Counted from the first letter of the stretch, positions 44,549 to 53,516 are shown. The stretch: 64,000 nucleotides of DNA from Chitinophaga pinensis (GCA_943329075.2 CALQCM020000006.1:62001-126000), one strand, 5' to 3'. The notes: generated by a model from the sequence alone, not told the origin. Program-made: numbers and translations.

Positions 44549-44841
44549 GATTGCGGGCGGATGCCAAGCCAGCGGCGGCGCGCACGCAGCCAATCTGTTG
44601 GCCCCGGAAATGCAGTTCAAATGGCTGGCCGGCGAGGCGCTGCTCACGCGCGTCCAACATCGGGATGTCGGAACGGTTTGCGGTGTGGTTTTGTTCCAAC
44701 TGCGGTACGCGCATGCCATACAAGGTCAACACCACCGACGTCGATCCCGGCACGCAGCCGACCAGCAGCATTTTCTGGAAATCAAAATCAGCGTAGTATG
44801 TGTCGCCGCAGGACCTGCCACGACTCGACGAATACAAATGA
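44549..44841 (+). pseudogene. decayed GFA-family gene
   Basis: A damaged paralogue of the gene at 33552. One frame gives ASGGAHAANLLAPEMQFKW, against ASGSAHAANLFVPETQFKW in the intact copy. After a frameshift another frame gives SERFAVWFCSNCGTRMPYK and SIFWKSKSA, then a TAG where the intact gene has Trp, then YVSPQDLPRLDEYK. About ten residues are also missing after KVNTTD, and the first zinc cysteines are lost. Its final TGA overlaps the start of receptor 14. Confidence 0.85.
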
Positions 44842-45842
44842 TTACCCCCTACATGCGAACGTTTTCCTCTTTTTGGCGCCGCCTGCTGCGGTGTGTTTTG
44901 CCGACTGTCGCGGCGATCGCGTGTTTGTTCGTCGCAGACGCCAATGCACAAGCCTATCCATCGCGGCCGATCCGCGTGATGGTGCCCTTCTCGCCCGGCG
45001 GCGGCACCGATATCCTCGCGCGTATCATGTCGGTGAAAATGTCCGAAGCGCTCGGGCAGAACTACCTCATCGACAATCGTCCAGGCGCGAGCGGCCAGAT
45101 CGGCACTGAAATCGTCGCCCGCGCCGCGCCCGACGGTTACACGATTCTGCACGTTGATACCTCGCTGGTGAGCAATCCCAGCATTTATAAAAATATGCGC
45201 TACGACGCCGTCAAGGATTTCACGCCGATCTCTCTGCACGCCTCCGGCCCCGTCGTATTGATTGTGCATCCCTCGGCGCCCGCGAAAACCCTGCAGGAAC
45301 TGATCGCGCTCGCAAAAGCGCGCCCGGGCGAACTCAACATCGCCGGCGGCGATCACGGTGCAGCTACCGCGCTGGGCATGGAACTCTTCAAGAGCATCAC
45401 CCATCTCGAACTCGTGCACATTCCGTTCAAAGGCAGCGGTGCGGTCACCCCCGCCGTGCTGAGCGGGCAGGTGATGATGGGATTTGCCGGCCCCAGCTCG
45501 GCGAAACCGCTGGTCGCCGCCGGCCGTCTGCGCGCGCTGGCAATCACCGGGGGAAAACGCAGTATCGCCCTGCCCGAGGTGCCGACCTTCGAAGAATCCG
45601 GCGTCAAAGGCGTCGACGCCTGGACTTACTGGGGTGCCCTGGCGCCGGCCGGCACGCCGCGCAACATCATCAACACCCTGAATGCCGCCATGACCAAAGT
45701 GCTTGCCATGCCCGACATCCGGCAGCGGCTGGCCGATCTTACCTACGATCCGATCGGCGGCTCGCCGGAGGATTTCGCCGCCAACATCAAGAGCGAACTG
45801 GCGAAGTGGGCGCGCGTCACCCAGGGCAAGCACTATGATTGA
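44838..45842 (+). CDS. Bug/TctC periplasmic solute receptor 14
   Basis: 334 residues from 44838, or 329 from the ATG at 44853. Leader ends CLFVADANAQ before AYPSRPIRVMV. Motifs: VPFSPGGGTDIL, APDGYTILHV, VHPSAPAKT, HIPFKGSG, PTFEESGVKGVD. The start overlaps the end of the GFA remnant, and the stop overlaps the PanE-like gene by 8 bp. Confidence 0.92.
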   Translation: MITPYMRTFSSFWRRLLRCVLPTVAAIACLFVADANAQAYPSRPIRVMVPFSPGGGTDILARIMSVKMSEALGQNYLIDNRPGASGQIGTEIVARAAPDGYTILHVDTSLVSNPSIYKNMRYDAVKDFTPISLHASGPVVLIVHPSAPAKTLQELIALAKARPGELNIAGGDHGAATALGMELFKSITHLELVHIPFKGSGAVTPAVLSGQVMMGFAGPSSAKPLVAAGRLRALAITGGKRSIALPEVPTFEESGVKGVDAWTYWGALAPAGTPRNIINTLNAAMTKVLAMPDIRQRLADLTYDPIGGSPEDFAANIKSELAKWARVTQGKHYD

Positions 45843-46923
45843 TGGCGACACGTCGAACGTGGTCTTGGCGGCAGGCAAACGCATCGCCATTGTCGGCGCC
45901 GGTGCGGTCGGCTCCTATACCGGCGGCCGCATGGCGCTGGCCGGCGCCGACGTTACGCTAATCGATCCCTGGCCGGCACACATCGAAGCCATTCGCGCGC
46001 AGGGCCTGCAGTTGTCCGGCATGACGCCGGAAGAAAGCCATACGGTCAAGATCAAAGCCATGCACGTCGGCGACGTGCAGCAGATCGCGCGCGAGCAACC
46101 CATCGACATCGCGTTCATCTGCACCATCTCATACGACACTGAATGGGCGACGCAACTGATCCGCCAGTATCTGGCCCCCGACGGCGTGATCGTTTCACTG
46201 CAGAACGGCATCAATGAAGATGCCATTGCCGCGCACATCGGCGCCGACCGCGTGCTGGGCTGCATCGCCAGTCTGATTGCAGTAGAACTGCACGCCCCGG
46301 GTTGCGTGAAACGTCTGGTGCCGGCCGGCGGCGCACACCACACCGTGTTTCATGTCGGCGAGTTGGACGGCCGCATGTCGCCGCGCGCCGAAGCAATCGC
46401 CGCGCTATTGCGCGCCGTCGACAGCGCCACGGTAACCGCCAATCTGCGCGGCGAACGCTGGTCGAAACTCGTCGTCAATTCGATGCGCAACGGCTTGTCC
46501 GCAGTCACCGGCATGACCGGCAATCAGCGTGATCTCGACGCCACCGTGCGCTGGCTCGGCATCCGTCTCGGCAGCCAGGCGGTACGCGTCGGGCAGGCAC
46601 TGCGTCTCAATCTGTTCGCCGAACAAAACATGCAACCTGAAACGCTGGCCCGCGCCGGCGAAGGCGACATGGCAGCACGCGACGAAATCGAACAATTGCT
46701 GACCGCTTTTGCGCACAAGCGTTCGGACGACCAACGCCCGTCCACCGCGCACGACATCCTGCGCGGGCGGCGCACAGAAATCGACTACATCAATGGCTAT
46801 GTGGCAAACAAAGGCCGCGAAACGGGCGTCGATGCGTCACTGCATGTCGCGATTACGGAGCTCGTCAAAAAAATCGAGCGCGGCGAACTCAAGCCCGGTC
46901 CAGGACTGGTCGCGGGCTTGTAA
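45835..46923 (+). CDS. PanE/ApbA-like 2-dehydropantoate 2-reductase family protein
   Basis: 362 residues from the ATG at 45835, which overlaps the receptor stop by 8 bp, so translation is coupled. Rossmann motif IAIVGAGAVGSYTGGRMALA, VSLQNGINEDAIAAHIG and the C-terminal helical domain with GERWSKLVVNSMRNGLSAVT and the GRRTEIDYINGYVANKG signature all fit. It is longer than housekeeping PanE (about 300) and sits with a receptor, so it more likely reduces or oxidises an imported oxo/hydroxy acid than makes pantoate. Confidence 0.9.
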   Translation: MIDGDTSNVVLAAGKRIAIVGAGAVGSYTGGRMALAGADVTLIDPWPAHIEAIRAQGLQLSGMTPEESHTVKIKAMHVGDVQQIAREQPIDIAFICTISYDTEWATQLIRQYLAPDGVIVSLQNGINEDAIAAHIGADRVLGCIASLIAVELHAPGCVKRLVPAGGAHHTVFHVGELDGRMSPRAEAIAALLRAVDSATVTANLRGERWSKLVVNSMRNGLSAVTGMTGNQRDLDATVRWLGIRLGSQAVRVGQALRLNLFAEQNMQPETLARAGEGDMAARDEIEQLLTAFAHKRSDDQRPSTAHDILRGRRTEIDYINGYVANKGRETGVDASLHVAITELVKKIERGELKPGPGLVAGL

Positions 46924-46966
46924 CAAAGCACTGCTTCCGCGCGGAATCAATGTCCCGTTCAACGCA

Positions 46967-47935
46967 TCACTCGGCCTTGAGTCCGATGGTCTTGATCACC
47001 CGCCCCCACTTTGCGGTTTCATCGCGCATCTTCACGCCAAGTTGCTCGGGCGTGCTGGCGTCCGGATAAACGCCGATTGCACCGAACTTCGCAATCACGT
47101 CCGGATGCGCCATTGTCTTCACCAGCGATTGGTGCAAGGTTGCAATCACCGGCGCCGGTGTGCCCGCCGTGGTCAACAACCCGTACCACGACACGACGTC
47201 AAACCCGGGAATGGTTTCCGCAATCGCCGGTACTTCGGGCAGGATGGTCATACGCTCAGCACTGGTCACGGCGATCACGCGCACCTGTTTGTTCCTGATA
47301 AAACCGTGCGCGGCCGAAACACCAAAGATCACAGTGTCGATTTCACCCGAGATTATGCCGACCAGCGCCGGCGCCGAACCGCGGTACGGCACGTGAATCA
47401 GATTGACCTTGGCATTGAGCTTGAACAACTCCCACGCGAGGTGCCCGGTCGAACCCTGGCCCGATGAGCCGAAATTGATTCGGCCCGGGCGCGCTTTCGC
47501 CAGGGTGATCAACTCTTTCACCGACTTCACGGGCATCGACGGGTGCACCATCATTGCAAACGGCGACACGCCGACCATAGCCACCGGCGCCAGATCGCGA
47601 CTGACGTCGTAACCGAGCTTCAGCATGTTCGGCGCAATCGCCAGCGTGCCGCTGGCGGCGAAGAACAACGTGTAGCCATCGGCCGGCGCATGTGCAGCGA
47701 AATCGCCGCCGACACTGCCGCCGGCACCGGGGCGGTTGTCGATCACGACCTGTTGTCCCAGTTGTTCGCTGAGTCGCGTCGCAATGACGCGCGCCACCAC
47801 GTCGGACGATCCGCCGGCCGCCAGCGCGACGATCATGCGCATCGGACGGTTCGGATAATTTTGCGCGAACGCTGGTGCAACTGCGGCCGCTGCAAACACC
47901 ACCATCGAACACACACACGCAAGCCGGTTATTCAT
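46967..47935 (-). CDS. Bug/TctC periplasmic solute receptor 15
   Basis: 322 residues from the ATG at 47935; upstream extension to 48106 is repeat-derived. Leader MNNRLACVCSMVVFAAAAVA, cleavage after AFAQ. Motifs: RMIVALAAGGSSD, APADGYTLFF, VHPSMPVKS, HVPYRGSAP, PAIAETIPGFD. Same strand as the UGSC operon but separated from it by a repeat. Confidence 0.92.
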   Translation of the reverse strand: MNNRLACVCSMVVFAAAAVAPAFAQNYPNRPMRMIVALAAGGSSDVVARVIATRLSEQLGQQVVIDNRPGAGGSVGGDFAAHAPADGYTLFFAASGTLAIAPNMLKLGYDVSRDLAPVAMVGVSPFAMMVHPSMPVKSVKELITLAKARPGRINFGSSGQGSTGHLAWELFKLNAKVNLIHVPYRGSAPALVGIISGEIDTVIFGVSAAHGFIRNKQVRVIAVTSAERMTILPEVPAIAETIPGFDVVSWYGLLTTAGTPAPVIATLHQSLVKTMAHPDVIAKFGAIGVYPDASTPEQLGVKMRDETAKWGRVIKTIGLKAE

Positions 47936-47944
47936 GCCGCTTCG

Positions 47945-48030
47945 ACGCCCCCGCCAAAGCGGGAGCCCAGGATTTGGCTCGTCGATCGCATCAACACCAT
48001 ACTGGATTCCCGCTTGCGCGGGAATGACGG
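47945..48030. repeat. CCCGC/GCGGG palindromic repeat pair
   Basis: CCCCCGCCAAAGCGGGAGCC and TGGATTCCCGCTTGCGCGGG arms, same family as 7420. Confidence 0.85.
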
Positions 48031-48054
48031 TGTTATCGAATACACACAATCGCA

Positions 48055-49173
48055 TCAACCCCGCCCAAACTCTTCCACCGAGCGCGCCGGTTTCCCGTCG
48101 GCACATTTCAAGGCGCGGGTCACCGACAGCGTGGCACCGAAAGTTGGAATGAATGCCGAATGTTTGCCGGCCCCGCCGATCACCACCACAATCAGATCTT
48201 CCGGTCGCTGGATCATCGGCACCAGCGTTTCGGGACCGGCGTTTTCATACTTGCCGGGAAACCAGAAACGCAGCCGGCGCTCGATGTTCTCGCGCGAGAA
48301 TTTCTTCATCGGCAGATTGGCGTTGTCGACGATGAATTTTTTCACTGCCGCCTTGGTGAAACCGCCGTCAGCGATGGTCTTTGCATGCTCGATGCCGATC
48401 AGCACGACCGGCTCGCAGACATCGTGATAAACATCATTGACCCCGGCCACTCCCATCGAGCCGGCAATCGTCTGCAGCACGCCCTCGGCAGTGATGCTCT
48501 CGTGGTCGTTGATGTTATGCGGACACTCGGCACCGACGACCGTCACCGTGGTGTCGTCAATGTTGTAACCACGCTCGACATGCAGCGGTTCCCAGGGGCT
48601 GGCTGCTTCGTTTTCTGCTGCGCAATAGGTGTATTTTGCCGGCGAGCCATAGGTGCACATGTCGCCGACAGTCGGAAACGCGCCGCCGATGTTGACGAGC
48701 GCAAGCCGCACCGCGCGGCCGATGGTCGCATTGGCCTGCGCGCCGGGACCAAACGCATTGTGGCCGCTGTTGATGCCGACCTCACGTGCAATCGGCCCGT
48801 TGAAAATCATCAGTGGTGCGGCATTGTGGGTGGTCGCCTGCACGCCGTAGAGGTTGAAGCGCTTTTCGCACATGGCCTCGATCGCCAGCATGATCAGCGG
48901 AAAATAACGCGGCTCGGCGCCGGCCATCACCGCGCTCACTGCGATGCGCGCGGGCGTGGCCTCGCCGTAGCGCGGACCGACCTTGCAGATCGCCTCGTGC
49001 CACGGCCGGTCGCAATAGGTAAGCATTTTTTCGACCCGTGCCGCGGTCGGCGGCACGATCGGCAGGCCGTCGCTCCAGCCACGCTCGCGGAACAGGCGGT
49101 TGATCTCGTCGAAGTCGTCGGCGACCTCGATGGTGGCATTCGGCGCCTGCATGAATGTTTCAAGGCCGCTCAT
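48055..49173 (-). CDS. conserved protein of unknown function, coupled to the UGSC selenoprotein
   Basis: 372 residues; the ATG overlaps the UGSC stop by 4 bp. No signal peptide or membrane segment. Conserved-looking blocks are SDGLPIVPPTAARVEKML, YGEATPARIAVSAVMAGAEP, YGVQATTHNAAPLMIFNGPI, GINSGHNAFGPGAQANATIG and SYGSPAKYTYC-like Cys/His-rich stretches (VGDMCTYG, YCAAENEA, GAECPHN, YHDVCEP). Several Cys and His could bind metal or take part in thiol exchange. I recall similar proteins in environmental genomes without assigned function. Tight coupling suggests it works with the selenoprotein. Confidence 0.75.
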   Translation of the reverse strand: MSGLETFMQAPNATIEVADDFDEINRLFRERGWSDGLPIVPPTAARVEKMLTYCDRPWHEAICKVGPRYGEATPARIAVSAVMAGAEPRYFPLIMLAIEAMCEKRFNLYGVQATTHNAAPLMIFNGPIAREVGINSGHNAFGPGAQANATIGRAVRLALVNIGGAFPTVGDMCTYGSPAKYTYCAAENEAASPWEPLHVERGYNIDDTTVTVVGAECPHNINDHESITAEGVLQTIAGSMGVAGVNDVYHDVCEPVVLIGIEHAKTIADGGFTKAAVKKFIVDNANLPMKKFSRENIERRLRFWFPGKYENAGPETLVPMIQRPEDLIVVVIGGAGKHSAFIPTFGATLSVTRALKCADGKPARSVEEFGRG

Positions 49174-49709
49174 TTGAGTTGCTCCCGGATGACGGCAAGG
49201 ATCTGCGGAATAGCGATTTCGGCGCGCGCGCCGACCTGCTCGATCGACAGGCCGCCCAGCGGATGCGGAATCATGATCAGCGGCAGATCGGGCGTGCCGA
49301 ACACGCGCGATTGCGCGGTGCCGAGTTTCTTGAACGGTTCCGAACAGATGACGGCGGTGATCAATCCGCGTTTACGCAGTTCCGACATGTCGTGGACACT
49401 CCACGACGTGCAGGCCCCTCAATCGGCCATGGCGCCGACAACGCAGTCGGCCTCCGCGGCAAGCCGGTCGAGAATTTCTTTCGGCGCGCCCTCGCTCGGG
49501 CGCGACTTGCGCAAAGCAATCGCCGACGCGACAGGCAACGCCGCCTTCACCGCGTCAGTCACCATGGCCAGCAGAAAATTGGCATTGCCCTTGCCGTTAT
49601 CGAGCGTGCCGAAACGAATGCCCGCTTTGCCCAGCGCGCGGCCCTCGATCAGTGCTGCGGCGGTGGGCAGCGGCGCCTCCGGCACCAGCAGCGTAATTGT
49701 TCCCGTCAT
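49170..49709 (-). CDS. UGSC-family selenoprotein (in-frame UGA at 49419-49421)
   Basis: 179 residues with UGA codon 97 as selenocysteine. AAGGAG lies 6 nt before the ATG. The first part is a Rossmann-like or lipoamide-independent domain (ALIEGRALGKAGIRFGTLDN); then DCVVGAMAD-UGA-GACTSWSVHD gives Sec97-Gly-Ala-Cys100, the redox pair of the UGSC family, which occurs in Sec and Cys forms. The frame continues without damage: MSELRKRGLITAVICSEPFK and a Pro-rich end (TPDLPLIMIPHPLGGLSIEQ). Redox activity is inferred from the U-x-x-C pair; no substrate is known. In an operon after cysK and before the conserved unknown. Confidence 0.87.
49389..49407 (-). promoter_or_regulatory. putative bacterial SECIS hairpin of the UGSC gene
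   Basis: GTCGTGG pairs with CCACGAC, 7 bp with no mismatch, loop AGTGT, starting 12 nt after the UGA. G-U is 20-21 nt after the UGA. Confidence 0.82.
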
Positions 49710-49770
49710 TTACTACTCCTTCAGAATTGATCTTATTTTTCGAATACCAATTTGCACAACCGACGTATGT

Positions 49771-50703
49771 TCAATCGCCAAGACCCGCAAACAACGGCGT
49801 GCTCAGATAACGCTCGCCGAACGAGGGAATGATGGTGACGATCAGCTTGCCCTTGCTCGATGCGCGTTTGGCCACCTCCACCGCTGCCCACATTGCCGCA
49901 CCGGACGATATACCGACGAGAATGCCTTCCTCCTTCGCCAGACGGCGCGCCATGTTCATCGCGTCGTCATTCTTCACACGCACGACTTCATCGTAGATTT
50001 TGGTGTTGAGGATCTTCGGCACAAATCCGGCGCCAATGCCCTGCAGCGGATGCGGGCCGGCCTGGCCGCCGGACAACACCGGCGAGGCGTCGGGCTCCAC
50101 CGCGATGCACTGGAACGACGGCTTCTTCGCTTTGATGACTTCGCCCACACCGGTGATGGTGCCGCCGGTGCCGATGCCGGAAATCAGAATGTCGGCGCGG
50201 CCGTCGGTGTCGCGCCAGATTTCCTCGGCGGTGGTGCGGCGGTGCACTTCAGGATTGGCGGGGTTCTCGAACTGCTGCGGGATGAAATAACGCGGATCAG
50301 CGGCCGCCATTTCCATCGCCTTCTTGATCGCACCGGGCATACGTTCGGCGCCCGGCGTGAGGATGAGTTCGGCACCGTAGGCGCGCAGCACCATGCGCCG
50401 CTCCTTGCTCATGGTGTCTGGCATGATGATGGTGCACTTGTAGCCGCGCGCCGCGCACACCATGGCAATGCCGATGCCGGTATTGCCGCTGGTCGGCTCG
50501 AGAATGATGGTATCGGGTTTGATGCGACCGGCCTTCTCAGCCGCTTCGATCATCGACAGGCCGATGCGATCTTTCACGCTCGCCCCCGGGTTCTGGAATT
50601 CGAGTTTCGCCACGACTTCGCCGGCGCAGCCCTGGGTGATGCGGTTGATGCGCACCAGCGGCGTGTTTCCAATCAGTTCGGCAATGTTTCCAGCAATTTT
50701 CAT
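49771..50703 (-). CDS. cysK: cysteine synthase A (O-acetylserine sulfhydrylase)
   Basis: 310 residues from the ATG at 50703 with GGGAGATC upstream. PLP-binding lysine K44 in [20 protein letters not shown], the substrate loop [20 protein letters not shown] and the phosphate loop [20 protein letters not shown] identify cysteine synthase. It makes cysteine from O-acetylserine and sulfide; the same family also accepts selenide. It lies between receptor 16 (38 bp) and the UGSC selenoprotein (61 bp), an unusual place for a housekeeping gene. Confidence 0.94.
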   Translation of the reverse strand: MKIAGNIAELIGNTPLVRINRITQGCAGEVVAKLEFQNPGASVKDRIGLSMIEAAEKAGRIKPDTIILEPTSGNTGIGIAMVCAARGYKCTIIMPDTMSKERRMVLRAYGAELILTPGAERMPGAIKKAMEMAAADPRYFIPQQFENPANPEVHRRTTAEEIWRDTDGRADILISGIGTGGTITGVGEVIKAKKPSFQCIAVEPDASPVLSGGQAGPHPLQGIGAGFVPKILNTKIYDEVVRVKNDDAMNMARRLAKEEGILVGISSGAAMWAAVEVAKRASSKGKLIVTIIPSFGERYLSTPLFAGLGD

Positions 50704-50741
50704 CTTGATCTCCCGATTGAACCGTATCGAATACGGCCAGA

Positions 50742-51725
50742 TTACTGCATTTCTATTTTGACGTCGCGCGCGACCTTGCCCCACTTCGCGATATCGCGTT
50801 TCAACATCGCCGTGAAGTCCTCCGGCGTACTGCTGACCTGGGTGGCGCCGAGTGCCGCATACTGCTCGCGCAGTTCGGGCGAGGCCACCGCCTTGACGAT
50901 CTCGCTGTTCAACCGGCGCACGACGTCCCCCGGCGTACCCGCCGGCGCAAAGACCCCGTACCAGGAGACCAGCTCAAAGCCCGGCAACCCGGCTTCGGCG
51001 ATGGTCGGCAATTCCGGCATCAGCGGTGAGCGCTTCAACGAACCGATGCCGAGTGCGCGCAGGCGCTGGTTGCGGATCATTGCCGCCGAGGCCGAAATCG
51101 AATCCCACGTCATCGTCAGATGACCGGCGATGGTATCGCTGGTGGCAATCGGCAGGCCTTTGTATGGCACATGCGACATCCGGATGCCGGCCATCAGACT
51201 GAACTGTTCAAAACCAAGATGCGAGGAACTGCCGATGCCGGCCGAACCGTAATTGAGTTCGCCGGGCCGCGCTTTTGCGAACGCGATGAGTTCCGCGACA
51301 CTGCGCACCGGCAGCGAGGGATGCACCAGCAACACAAAGGGCGCCTCTGCGACAAGCGAGACCGGCGCGTAATCGCGAATCGGGTCGTAAGGCAGCTTCG
51401 CATAAACAACAGGATTGGTTGAGTGCGTGCCCGTGGTGCCGAGTAGCAGCGTATAGCCGTCAGCCGCCGACTTGGCGACGAATTCAGAACCGATGATGCC
51501 CGACGCACCGGCGCGGTTGTCGACGACCACGCCCTGTCCCACCTGGTCGGCGAGCTTGCGCGAAACGAGCCGCGCAAATATATCGGCGCCACCGGCGGCC
51601 GGAAACGGCACCACCATGCGCAGCGGTTTGTTCGGAAACGTCTGCCCCGCGCACAACGAAACCCACAGACAACACATCCAGCCGGCGCACCACGCCAGCG
51701 CCCCTTTGCCAACAACTCTGCACAT
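50742..51725 (-). CDS. Bug/TctC periplasmic solute receptor 16
   Basis: 327 residues from the ATG at 51725 with GGGGAGGGG upstream; the frame to 51884 lacks support. Leader [20 protein letters not shown] with cleavage near LCAGQ. Motifs: [52 protein letters not shown]. First gene of the probable operon receptor, cysK, UGSC, conserved unknown. Confidence 0.93.
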   Translation of the reverse strand: MCRVVGKGALAWCAGWMCCLWVSLCAGQTFPNKPLRMVVPFPAAGGADIFARLVSRKLADQVGQGVVVDNRAGASGIIGSEFVAKSAADGYTLLLGTTGTHSTNPVVYAKLPYDPIRDYAPVSLVAEAPFVLLVHPSLPVRSVAELIAFAKARPGELNYGSAGIGSSSHLGFEQFSLMAGIRMSHVPYKGLPIATSDTIAGHLTMTWDSISASAAMIRNQRLRALGIGSLKRSPLMPELPTIAEAGLPGFELVSWYGVFAPAGTPGDVVRRLNSEIVKAVASPELREQYAALGATQVSSTPEDFTAMLKRDIAKWGKVARDVKIEMQ

Positions 51726-51923
51726 TGCCCCTCCCCCCTGTCGATGCGACCGGTCGCCGCTTCGGATTTGTCGCGACTTCTTTGCGCTGCGTCGCGTTTT
51801 TCGTTTGACCCCGAACGCTACTGCCGACCCGCCACCGCCGTCAAGCAAATCCCCCCTGCGAACAGGGTTTGCGTACGCGAACACCCACGCTATGCTGGCA
51901 CCTCAACCCGCACCGCCGGAACC

Positions 51924-52456
51924 ATCCTGCATCGACTCGAACAAGCCGCCGTCTTTCTGCTCACCGCCGTCCTGATGGTGCCGTTGTTTCAACGGCTCAA
52001 ACTCGGTGCCGTGCTCGGTTATCTCGCCGCCGGCATGCTGATCGGCCCGTGGGGGCTCGGTGTCGTCAGCGATTTGCAATCGACCATGCAGTTCGCCGAA
52101 TTCGGCGTCGTGCTCCTGCTGTTTTTGATCGGTCTTGAACTCGATCCGGCGCACTTGCGGGCGCTGCGCCGCACCGTCTTCGGCCTCGGTGGCGCGCAAG
52201 TTCGGCAACAAGACGATTGACCGCGAAACGTTTCTGTCGAGTCTCGAAGTTGCGCACCGGGCTGGGCGTTTCAGCAGCACAGCGCGCATTAGCGCTGTTC
52301 AAGCAGCATGACGAGGCGCAGCTCGAAACCCAGCTCGCCGTGCGACACGATGAAGCGCAGCTGATTGAAACCGCGCAGCAGGCCGCCGCGCTATTACAGG
52401 AACTGTTCGCGGCGGATGCCGCGGGCTTCGAACGCGGCGGCACCAACGCGCAGTAG
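51924..52456 (+). pseudogene. Kef-type (CPA2) K+/H+ antiporter, internally deleted and frameshifted
   Basis: The start of a CPA2 transporter is clear: HRLEQAAVFLLTAVLMVPLF, RLKLGAVLGYLAAGMLIGPW, FAEFGVVLLLFLIGLELDP, about 95 residues. At FGLGGAQ it jumps to sequence near the C-terminus of KefB/KefC: DRETFLSS in one frame, then SAAQRALALFKQHDEAQLET and ETAQQAAALLQELFAAD in another. Most of the membrane domain and the TrkA-N domain, some 400 residues, are gone, there is no start codon, and at least one further frameshift is present. Confidence 0.82.
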
Positions 52457-52473
52457 CTGCAGCATGGTTTTCT

Positions 52474-52573
52474 CCCTCGCCCCGCGTGGCGGGGAGAGGG
52501 TTGGGGTGAGGGGCAACGAGACGAAATTACCCCCTCACCCTAGCCCTCTCCCCCACGGGGGGAGAGGGGATTT
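52474..52573. repeat. CCCTCACCC / GGGGAGAGGG inverted repeats
   Basis: Two hairpins, CTCCCTCGCCCC...GGGGAGAGGG and CCCTCTCCCCC...GGGGGGAGAGGG, either side of GTGAGGGGCAACGAGACG. Related to 14203 and 61666. Confidence 0.85.
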
Positions 52574-52586
52574 TTCCTTACTACGT

Positions 52587-53516
52587 CTATTTTCCTAAAC
52601 GTTCCGGCCCGCGCGTCAGCGTCTGGATTTTGTAAACACCCTCGCGCGCCGTGATGTAGAGCACGCTCTTGTCCGGCCCCGAGAAGGCGACATTGGTCGA
52701 TTTGCGCGGCACCGGCACATTGCCGAGATAGTTACCTGCAGGATCGAAAATCTGGATGCCGGTCACACTGGTGACGAAAATGCGGCCCTCGCGGTCGATC
52801 GCCATGCCGTCGCCGCCGGAGTCCTCGCCCGCCGCAATATTCTGCATGCGCGCATACGGCCGGCGGTTGGCCAATTTGCCGTCAGGTTGAATCGCGTACT
52901 GCCAGAGAGTGTGATCAACGGTGTCGGCCACGATCAAGGTCTTTCCATCGAGGGAAATCGTCAGTCCGTTCGGCCGCAGCATACGGTCGTCGGCGACGAC
53001 GGCGTTCTTCGTGCCCGGCGCAAGATAATAAACATGCACCTTGCGCCCCGGCACCACGGGCCGCGGGCCCGGGTCGGTAAAGTAAATACCACCTTGCGCA
53101 TCAATGATCAGATCGTTCGGCTGCAACATCGTGTTGATGCCGTCCCCGCGCGTCACCTCGCTGACACTGCCGTCCTTGTTGAAGCGCCTGACGCGTTTGC
53201 CGCCTGCCGCCTCGATGCCGAACAGATTGCCGCTGCGGTCATAGGCGAGACCATTGGTTTCATCGGTTTTTTCATAAACCGTGGTGATATTTCCCTGCGG
53301 ATCAAGTCGGTGCACGCGCGAAGCGCGCAGGTCGGTGAACAGCAGCCCGCCGTCGGCCATCGGCAGCGGGCCTTCGGTAAACTGGAAGCCCTCGCGCACC
53401 AGTTCGAGCCTGGCATCGGGCGCGATGACGCCGGACAAACCGCCCTGCGACGCTGTGCCGGCGCAACCGGCGCACAGCAATGCAGCGGCGGCGAGCGCCG
53501 CCAGTTTTGCCTTCAT
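52587..53516 (-). CDS. SMP-30/gluconolactonase family protein, probable lipoprotein
   Basis: 309 residues. The N-terminus MKAKLAALAAAALLCAGCAG looks like a lipoprotein signal with Cys18 as lipid site, although Cys at -3 is unusual. SMP-30 features: FQFTEGPLPMADGGLLFTD, TNGLAYDRSGNLFG, QPNDLIIDAQGGIYFTDPGP and RPNGLTISLDGKTLIVADT. Metal ligands fit Glu of EGP, Asn of PND and Asp of the C-terminal blades. It would act in the periplasm, unlike the tandem pair at 1-3 kb. Confidence 0.9.
   Translation of the reverse strand: MKAKLAALAAAALLCAGCAGTASQGGLSGVIAPDARLELVREGFQFTEGPLPMADGGLLFTDLRASRVHRLDPQGNITTVYEKTDETNGLAYDRSGNLFGIEAAGGKRVRRFNKDGSVSEVTRGDGINTMLQPNDLIIDAQGGIYFTDPGPRPVVPGRKVHVYYLAPGTKNAVVADDRMLRPNGLTISLDGKTLIVADTVDHTLWQYAIQPDGKLANRRPYARMQNIAAGEDSGGDGMAIDREGRIFVTSVTGIQIFDPAGNYLGNVPVPRKSTNVAFSGPDKSVLYITAREGVYKIQTLTRGPERLGK

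Noticed and set aside
48160-51123. 987-codon open frame on the plus strand
   Set aside because: It lies antisense to the cysK/UGSC operon. Its translation is Arg/His/Gln-rich with no fold, typical of the antisense frame of GC-rich genes.
52200-52220. TGA in the Kef remnant considered as recoding
   Set aside because: The following sequence belongs to a far C-terminal part in other frames, so it is deletion and frameshift.
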